Below are positions 58,264 through 64,000 of a stretch of DNA of 64,000 bases, one piece after another. Under the pieces are notes generated by a model that saw nothing but the letters and a program-made list of their open reading frames with translations, was not told the origin of the DNA and did not search any database. The position numbers and the translations under genes are program-made. Numbering within the stretch: position 1 is the first letter of the stretch; each line of letters opens with the position of its first letter. Source of the stretch: Methanobacteriaceae archaeon (GTDB taxonomy: Archaea > Methanobacteriota > Methanobacteria > Methanobacteriales > Methanobacteriaceae); NCBI GenBank assembly GCA_027318585.1, contig DAHVOW010000004.1:32393-96392 (forward strand), written 5' to 3'.

Positions 58264-60554
58264 CTAATGTCCTAATGCCGCCACTACAGCTTGACCCAGG
58301 GATACCGAACCGTCCCCTGCACAGCTATTTTTATGCTGAATGAAACGATATCCAGCATCTTCTATCTCCTTTTTAATGGTCATGCTAATGGCTTCATTAT
58401 AAAAAACACCACCTGATCCACCTATAACATTCACTCCTTTTTGGTCCGCGCTTATTATTGCCAGCTCTGCCAAACCCCTGGCCACAGCTCTCTGCGCAGA
58501 AAAGGCAATATCTGGAACGTCCTTGCCATCAAACTTATGTTCCAGAGCCGACAAAAGAAATGCAGAGGTGTCCAGAATATTCATACCGCTGCTCTTTTTT
58601 ATATTTATTGGTATTTCCAGTTCATATCTGCCTTTAAAAGCCATAGACTCTAATTTCATAGCACATTCGCCCTCATAGGTCCGTTCCCCACATATATTTA
58701 GGGCAGCGGATAGGGCATCCAGAACTCGGCCGGTGCTGGAGGTGGAGGTAATATTGAAATCACGATGCAGTTGACGGACTACCAGTTCCACTTCCCTTTC
58801 CCCATGTGGGAAATAATCTAGATACTCTTTTATCATGAGTTCAGCAAGCTTCTCTGGGGTATAATGGTTATAAATCATGGCCATCAACATTCTGATGGGA
58901 TATTTAGTGGTAAGGTCTCCACTAGGCATATTTTGGGGCATTAAGCTGCCTAAGCGCTGGTATTCTTTTCCCTGCCAATGTAGAATTTCCCCTCCCCAGA
59001 CACTGCCATCATCGCCGTAACCGACCCCATCGGCGGCGATACATATCATCTCATCCAGACCATGATCAACACCCAGAGCCGCGGCATGGGCATGGTGATG
59101 CTGCACCTTAACCACCGGACAATCAAAATGTTCTCCAAGTTCATGGGCCAGTTTTGTGGTAAAAAACATAGGATGAAGGTCACAAGCCACTAAATCCAAT
59201 TCATATGTCCGGGTTATGTCCATCATATAATTAATGGCCTTCTGAAGATACAGAAAGGTGTCATATTTAGTAGTGTCCCCTATATGTTGGGAAACATAGC
59301 AGCGGCCCTCTTTTAACAGGGAGAAAGTAACGTCGATTTCCGGTCCCAGGGCCAGTACGTTTAAATCCTTGTTTAACCAGGACAAATCGTAAGGTTCCGG
59401 CACATACCCTCTGGACCTCCTGATAAAGGCCATTTCTCCCCCTCTAAATCTAACCACAGAATCATCGCAGCGATTAATTATCTCCCGGTCATGCAGGAGA
59501 AAATGATCAGCTATTCCATCCAGTTTCTGTACAATCTCCTGGTTGTTAATCAACATGGGCTCCCCGGGCATGTTGGCCGAGGTCATAATGAAGGCTGGTT
59601 CATCGGTGTACTTGAAAAGAAGCTGATGTAAACCCGAATAGGGGAGCATTATACCCAGGTTATGAAGCACCGGGGAAACCTGGGGGGATAAATAGTAGTC
59701 TTCATTTTTTTTCAATATGACTATGGGTCTCCTACGGGATAGGAGTGTATATTCTTCAAATCCTCGACTTCAGCGAAGGTACGGATGGTTTCCACATCAG
59801 GGGCCATACAGGCGAATGGCTGGTTAAATCGGCCCAGCCTTTCCCTCATATTGGATACTGGAAGATCCTCGGTGGTCTTAGCCACCAGGTGGGTGCCGCC
59901 AATACCCTTAATTGCCAGTATCTGCCCATCATCCAGCAATTCCACCGCATCTTTAATGGGATTTTTCGATTCTAGATGGTGAAGGAATACCTGGGGACCG
60001 CAAACTGGACAACAAGTCGCTTCAGCATGGTAACGGCGATTTTCCACATCCCGATATTCATATAGGCAATCCAAGCAAAGGGGAAACTTCTCCATGGAGG
60101 TGCGTTCCCTATCGTAGGGCACCGCATTTATAACTGTAAAACGGGGGCCACAGTCGGTACAGGCAGTGAAGGGATACTCATAGCGCCTATCTTTATTGTT
60201 GAAGATCTCTTTAAGACAGCTATCACAAACCGCCAGATCAGGAGGAATCACTGATGAACCAGAAAAATTAGCGGAACTTTCCTGTATCTGGAAGTCTTCA
60301 TAGAGCTGTTCATGGTTATCAGTTATCCATTCTACTTCCATGGAATTTATTTTGGATATGGGTGGTTTTTTTCTTTTTATATCTTTAGAAAAGTTGTTTA
60401 TATCCTGATTTTTCCCTTCGGCAATAATCTCCACTATGTTGCCCAGATTACGGACGTATCCGTTGATATGGTTACTTTTCGCCAGGCGATAAATGTAGGG
60501 GCGAAATCCAACTCCCTGAACAATACCCTGGACCAGTATTCTGGCTTTTTTCAT
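58264..60554 (-). pseudogene. hypF: Carbamoyltransferase HypF, frameshifted
   Basis: HypF makes the carbamoyl group that becomes the cyanide ligands of Ni-Fe hydrogenases. The N-terminal frame (60554 to 59721) has the acylphosphatase motif VQGVGFRPYIYRLA, zinc fingers (CDSC, CTDCGP; CLDC, CCPVCGP) and the start of the YrdC-like domain. The rest lies in another frame (59738 to 58264) and has the Kae1-like VQHHHAHAAALG and GGSGGVFYNEA. The frames meet at a run of three G on the plus strand (59736-59738); one added base restores HSYPRRRPIVILKK. Because hydrogenases need HypF, a sequencing error or very recent mutation is likely. Confidence 0.88.
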
Positions 60555-60695
60555 GAGTAACTCCAGTTTAATGTCTGTAATTCTTTAATCTCAAAAGTAG
60601 TCTGAATAATATGATACTTAATTATTCAACTTGGGTTAAGAATTGTTTTTAAATATCCAGCTTTATATATATGGTGTGGTCTACGGGTGAAAAAT

Positions 60696-61490
60696 ATGAG
60701 AGATGTACTTCAACAGGTTTCTGCCGGGAAAATTTCCCTGGAAGAAGCTGAAAAAAAGCTTAAAGCCATGCAAATTCGGGAACTTGGAGATTTCGCCAAG
60801 TTAGACTCTGCCCGAAATTTGCGTACCGGTTTTCCAGAGGCAATCTTCGCCCAAGGAAAGGAAGAAGAAGAGCTAATCGAGATCGTGAAGTCCTGTGCCC
60901 CTGATGATAAATTATTGGTAACCCGGCTTGAACCAGAACGCTATGAGTCCATGAAATCTCATTTAAAACAATTATTACCAGATTTAGGTTTGAAAATTGA
61001 ATATAATTCCCGCGCCAGAATATTAGTTGTAAAAGGTCGGGTTGTTAAAAGTTCACAAACCAAAGGTGCTACAGAAAAAATCGGAAAAATTGGCCTGGTC
61101 ACTGCCGGCACTTCCGACATTCCTGTGGCTGAAGAAGCAAGGGTGGTGGCTGAAGAAGCAGGTTGTGAGGTAATAATCTCCTATGATGTCGGAGTAGCCG
61201 GCATCCACCGCTTATTCTCACAGATTGCTAAAATGATAGATGAAGGGGTAAAGGCCATCATAGTGGTGGCGGGGATGGAAGGTGCTCTTCCATCGGTGGT
61301 GGCCGGTCTGGTGGATGTTCCAGTAATAGGGGTTCCCACTTCCGTAGGATATGGGGTGGGTGAAGGTGGATTTGCAGCTTTAAATGCCATGTTACAGTCC
61401 TGTGCTCCTGGAATTGCGGTGGTGAATATTGATAATGGATTCGGAGCCGCAGTTTTTGCCGCCACCATACTCAGATCGTTATTAAAGTGA
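60696..61490 (+). CDS. larB: LarB, nickel-pincer cofactor biosynthesis
   Basis: LarB carboxylates nicotinic acid adenine dinucleotide and cleaves off AMP in the first step of the nickel-pincer nucleotide cofactor made by LarB, LarE and LarC. The 264-residue protein has an N-terminal helical region, then a PurE-like core: GLVTAGTSDIPVAEEARVVA, SYDVGVAGIHRLF, VVAGMEGALPSVVAGLVDVP and VPTSVGYGVGEGGFAALNAM. The ATG at 60696 follows GGGTG. LarC and LarE are not adjacent. Role in this organism is by family. Confidence 0.88.
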   Translation: MRDVLQQVSAGKISLEEAEKKLKAMQIRELGDFAKLDSARNLRTGFPEAIFAQGKEEEELIEIVKSCAPDDKLLVTRLEPERYESMKSHLKQLLPDLGLKIEYNSRARILVVKGRVVKSSQTKGATEKIGKIGLVTAGTSDIPVAEEARVVAEEAGCEVIISYDVGVAGIHRLFSQIAKMIDEGVKAIIVVAGMEGALPSVVAGLVDVPVIGVPTSVGYGVGEGGFAALNAMLQSCAPGIAVVNIDNGFGAAVFAATILRSLLK

Positions 61491-61496
61491 TTTAAT

Positions 61497-62237
61497 CTAT
61501 TCACTCACGTTTAGAATATTTTTGCTCACTCTTTTCTTTACTCCACTTTTTGGACATGCATATATGCATAAACCACAGGTTGCCAGGCCGGTGGCCTTTT
61601 CCAGATCATTTAGATATTTTTCACATTTAGCGGCATCATACCTTACTTCCCGTGGTTCATCTGCATAAAACGGCGCTCCCGTAAAGGCTCCCACAGGACA
61701 GGCATCCACACATTCAGTACAGCTTCCACAGGAATCCTTAACCAACTCTTGATTAGGAATCAGGGGAGCATTGGTTAATACCGTAACCCATCTAACTCTT
61801 GGGCCAGCCTCTGTAGTTATTAACAGGCAGCTTTTCCCAATCCAACCCAAACCTGCCAGGTTAGCAGCCAGCTTATGGGAAAAAATGGCACAGATACGTT
61901 CATCGTCAAACCGCTGGGATGCCGGGATGGGATAGGCTTTGTAACCTTCCCTTTGAAGTTTGCTGGCTACTTTAGCAGATAGAAGGTCTAAACGGAGATT
62001 GGTAATATCGTAGTGATGCCGGTAGCTAACCGCCACACCTCTATCAAACCCCTGAGGTAACTGATCGATTATGGGGTTTAAAAGTTTAATTCCGATGCTA
62101 ACTGCCAGGGGGTAGGATGCAACCATATCTCCACCCTGTTCCCGGATGAAGTCCTGGGCTTGGGATAGATCTGCGATTCCAAAAAAATCCGCACCATCAT
62201 TTTTAACTAACTCATATAAAACATCATTTAAGGTCAT
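61497..62237 (-). CDS. Epoxyqueuosine reductase-like (QueG-type) iron-sulfur protein
   Basis: A 246-residue protein related to QueG, with an N-terminal domain (ADFFGIADLSQAQDFI; LAANLAGLGWIGKSCLLI near residue 125) and a double ferredoxin domain (SCGSCTECVDACPVGAFTG and CGLCIYACPKS). QueG itself reduces epoxyqueuosine with cobalamin; archaea make archaeosine instead, so the substrate here is probably different. No cobalamin-binding motif is clear. It converges with larB, six bases apart. Confidence 0.8.
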   Translation of the reverse strand: MTLNDVLYELVKNDGADFFGIADLSQAQDFIREQGGDMVASYPLAVSIGIKLLNPIIDQLPQGFDRGVAVSYRHHYDITNLRLDLLSAKVASKLQREGYKAYPIPASQRFDDERICAIFSHKLAANLAGLGWIGKSCLLITTEAGPRVRWVTVLTNAPLIPNQELVKDSCGSCTECVDACPVGAFTGAPFYADEPREVRYDAAKCEKYLNDLEKATGLATCGLCIYACPKSGVKKRVSKNILNVSE

Positions 62238-62264
62238 AGAATCTTCCTAATTTTATTATAATCC

Positions 62265-62978
62265 CTACTTCTTCCCATAGATGATGCAGAAGTTGTAATA
62301 TTTGTAGTAAACATCCACGTCTCTGTAACCAATATTTTTTAGCCATTTAAGGTTATCATTTAATGTTGCCGGATTATCCAGCTCCATACGGTCCAATATT
62401 ATCTTTTTTTCAGATTCTGAAAGTGATCCCACCTGAATCTTTTCCATCCAGTTCCTTTGATATTCAGCTTCATTGGCTGGATTGGGCCCCAGTACTTGAT
62501 CAGCATTTAGGAATATGCCCTCTGGATTTAGCAGATCGTATATTTTTTGGTATAGAAACTGCTTATCTTGGTGTTTAAGATGATGTATGGAGAGTGATGA
62601 AACTATAAGGTCGAATGACTCCTGGAATTTATGGAGGGTATAGTCAGCCACCACATAATCAAAATGTTGGACATTTTTAAACCTATCCCGAGCGATGTTA
62701 ATCATCTCTTCAGAGATATCCAACAGGGTGAAATAGCCCTGAGGATGTCTATCATAAATATAAGAGGTTAAAAGCCCAGTTCCAGCACCCAAATCTAGTA
62801 TACGTGGTTTATGGGTATTTTTACTAGTTAAGTCGGCTAATATTTGGTATAAATCGTCCAGATGGGGTATAACATGCTTTCTTTGTCGGTCGTAATCCTC
62901 GGCTCCCTGGCCAAATTTTTCCCTTAAAATTTCATGATCAGAATTTAGATTCACAGTAAGTTCACCCTTCTTCATCAT
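62265..62978 (-). CDS. Class I SAM-dependent methyltransferase
   Basis: A 237-residue methyltransferase. The SAM site is ILDLGAGTGLLTSYIYDRHP near residue 60; YVVADYTLHKFQESFDLIVS and SSLSIHHLKHQDKQFLYQ follow. The C-terminal helical region resembles UbiE/trans-aconitate-type enzymes. No clear substrate. The start overlaps the stop of the upstream GNAT gene, so they are co-translated. Confidence 0.85.
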   Translation of the reverse strand: MMKKGELTVNLNSDHEILREKFGQGAEDYDRQRKHVIPHLDDLYQILADLTSKNTHKPRILDLGAGTGLLTSYIYDRHPQGYFTLLDISEEMINIARDRFKNVQHFDYVVADYTLHKFQESFDLIVSSLSIHHLKHQDKQFLYQKIYDLLNPEGIFLNADQVLGPNPANEAEYQRNWMEKIQVGSLSESEKKIILDRMELDNPATLNDNLKWLKNIGYRDVDVYYKYYNFCIIYGKK

Positions 62979-63486
62979 TCAATTCCTTTAACTTCAAATC
63001 ATCTCTTATAACATTTAATTCATCAGGAATCTGCTCTAGAATCACTGATCGGGGCCTAAACCCATAAAGCCGGTAAAATGATAGGACATCCTGGTTTCCA
63101 GCAGTGACCATGATCCTCTTGCTATGAGCGCCTTTCTCATCCATCCATTCCAGGGAACGTTTCATGAGTTGATCTCCTATGCCAAGAGAGCGGTATTCTT
63201 GGCTCACGAAAATAGAATCCACTTCTCCGACCTTTTCAGGATCTAAAGTGCTTATACAGTAGGCTATAATCACTTTATCTGGAGTTTCGGCCAGGTCCAC
63301 CCGGATGCCGCCCCCTTTAGACTTTTTTATTAAAAACTCTTTACGCTCCTGGAAGGTGAGTTGTTCCATTTGGTCATTAAAATCAGTATTCCTACTTTTA
63401 ACGTGTAAGCGGAGTAGCATCCATAATTCCTGGATCAAATCCAGGCCATCCATTCCCACATCACGGTAACTAATTTTGGTCATCAT
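62962..63486 (-). CDS. GNAT-family N-acetyltransferase
   Basis: A 174-residue acetyltransferase with the acetyl-CoA loop VSQEYRSLGIGDQLMKRSLEWM near residue 95 and the AGNQDVLSFYRLYGFRPRS helix near 130. Substrate unknown; small molecules, peptide N-termini or antibiotics are possible. It overlaps both the methyltransferase downstream and the toroid-type gene upstream. Confidence 0.85.
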   Translation of the reverse strand: MMTKISYRDVGMDGLDLIQELWMLLRLHVKSRNTDFNDQMEQLTFQERKEFLIKKSKGGGIRVDLAETPDKVIIAYCISTLDPEKVGEVDSIFVSQEYRSLGIGDQLMKRSLEWMDEKGAHSKRIMVTAGNQDVLSFYRLYGFRPRSVILEQIPDELNVIRDDLKLKELNDEEG

Positions 63487-64000
63487 AAAGTCTTTCTAAA
63501 ATCTTGCTCATAAAATCTCTTGAACATTCTACATACCGCCAGACAGATCCAGTATTTCAAATCTTTATCACGGATCATTAGAAGTTTTAAGTCGAAAAGT
63601 CCGTCTGAGGTTTGTTTCTGACGTAAAAAGTCCAAGCCCTCCCTTACTTGGGGATCCTTACTGGAAAAGCCCAGTAAAGATAATGAATCCAGGGCAGTTA
63701 AAATATTTGTGAACCAGAAGGGGAATGAAACACTCTCCCAGTACTTTTTATCTCTCCTATCAGCATATTTGTCTGGTTGGAAGAATCGGCTGGTCAGCAA
63801 CTTCCCGGCTTTCTGGGCGGCATTTGATTGGCGGTATTGGGGGTGGGCGGCAAAGGCCCGAAGGACCATACCAGTCACTAAATGGGAGAATGGCTTGGAA
63901 GTATTTGTGTGCAGGGGTTCCGGGATGCTAAAAAAATCTTTATATCGTTTATTCCGGGTCCGGATGGGAATGGCCCACCCACCATCATCCTGCCTCTGGG
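63483..64000 (-). CDS. Alpha-toroid (prenyltransferase/squalene cyclase-like) protein, partial
   Basis: Only the C-terminal part is inside the window; the open frame reads through 64000. QDDGGWAIPIRTRNK near the edge and LDFLRQKQTSDGLFDLKLLM later are repeats of the toroid seen in terpene cyclases and prenyltransferase beta subunits. The catalytic aspartates of cyclases cannot be judged here. Its stop overlaps the start of the GNAT gene. Function is unknown. Confidence 0.65.
   Translation of the reverse strand, partial: QRQDDGGWAIPIRTRNKRYKDFFSIPEPLHTNTSKPFSHLVTGMVLRAFAAHPQYRQSNAAQKAGKLLTSRFFQPDKYADRRDKKYWESVSFPFWFTNILTALDSLSLLGFSSKDPQVREGLDFLRQKQTSDGLFDLKLLMIRDKDLKYWICLAVCRMFKRFYEQDFRKTL

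Noticed and set aside
59736..59738. Programmed frameshift in hypF
   Set aside because: TAT CCC GTA does not form an X XXY YYZ heptamer, so a simple indel is more likely.

Overview
The window is a gene-dense chromosomal stretch from a hydrogenotrophic methanogen of the Methanobacteriales, most likely Methanobacterium or a close relative. The evidence is the complete F420-reducing hydrogenase operon frhADGB, heterodisulfide reductase HdrA, methanogenesis marker protein 11, the F430-pathway chelatase CfbA, and a full archaeal information-processing set (RadA, RPA, PCNA, GINS, Rpo4/Rpo11, TFS, aIF2-alpha, Nop10, Csl4, SRP54, L21e, L44e, S27e). I see no insertion sequences, prophage genes or CRISPR arrays.

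Layout: 1-2.2 kb, MgtE-like transporter and small conserved proteins. 2.2-10.8 kb (minus), archaeoflavoprotein, GlyA, DUF169 protein, HdrA, RadA and RPA. 10.9-17.4 kb (plus), a MarR regulator, then leuC-leuD-leuB, a cysteine desulfurase, a 27-residue membrane peptide, RibH and marker protein 11. 17.5-22 kb, a glycosyltransferase fused to an extracytoplasmic domain, a tandem PurE and a UbiD-type decarboxylase. 21.9-24.8 kb (minus), AmrS, ThiL, CfbA and a DUF35 protein. 25.1-27.1 kb, a pair of unknown, probably pilin-like, exported proteins. 27.2-33.1 kb (minus), HemK2-like methylase, CMD protein, KsgA, DUF655, Rpo4, L21e, Pus10, SRP54. 33.4-43.6 kb (plus), Hpt, Dph2, Csl4-Rpo11-DUF99-NUDIX-TFS-PCNA-GINS, then L44e-S27e-aIF2alpha-Nop10-PAC2-EndoQ. 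43.6-45 kb (minus), two tRNA-Arg genes behind a PAC2 gene and a PepSY protein. 45.2-48.7 kb, frhADGB. 48.8-53.8 kb, zinc-ribbon protein, methionine aminopeptidase, a coiled-coil membrane pair, initiator tRNA plus RNase P RNA, DUF308 and CMD proteins. 53.9-58.2 kb, grpE-dnaK-dnaJ with a divergent HTH regulator. 58.2-64 kb, HypF, LarB, a QueG-like protein, a methyltransferase, a GNAT and a truncated toroid-type protein.

The genes form working groups: F420-hydrogenase with its maturation protease and HypF; a heat-shock operon with its probable repressor; a leucine operon behind a MarR regulator; replication and transcription factors packed into one long operon.

The most notable irregularities are in reading frames. 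leuC is broken exactly at a canonical -1 slippery heptamer, and hypF is broken by one base. A NUDIX gene and a double zinc-ribbon gene both lack a normal start and have ATT where ATG is expected. These may be sequencing or assembly errors, fresh mutations, or genuine recoding and AUU initiation. Other items are a palindrome surrounding the heat-shock TATA box, an 86-base self-complementary element behind dnaJ, a tRNA-iMet/rnpB transcription unit, and a PurE duplication whose second half has lost the catalytic histidine motif. I did not find a clearly new multi-gene system; the best candidates are the cysteine-containing exported pair at 25.1-27.1 kb and the coiled-coil membrane pair at 51.1-52.2 kb.
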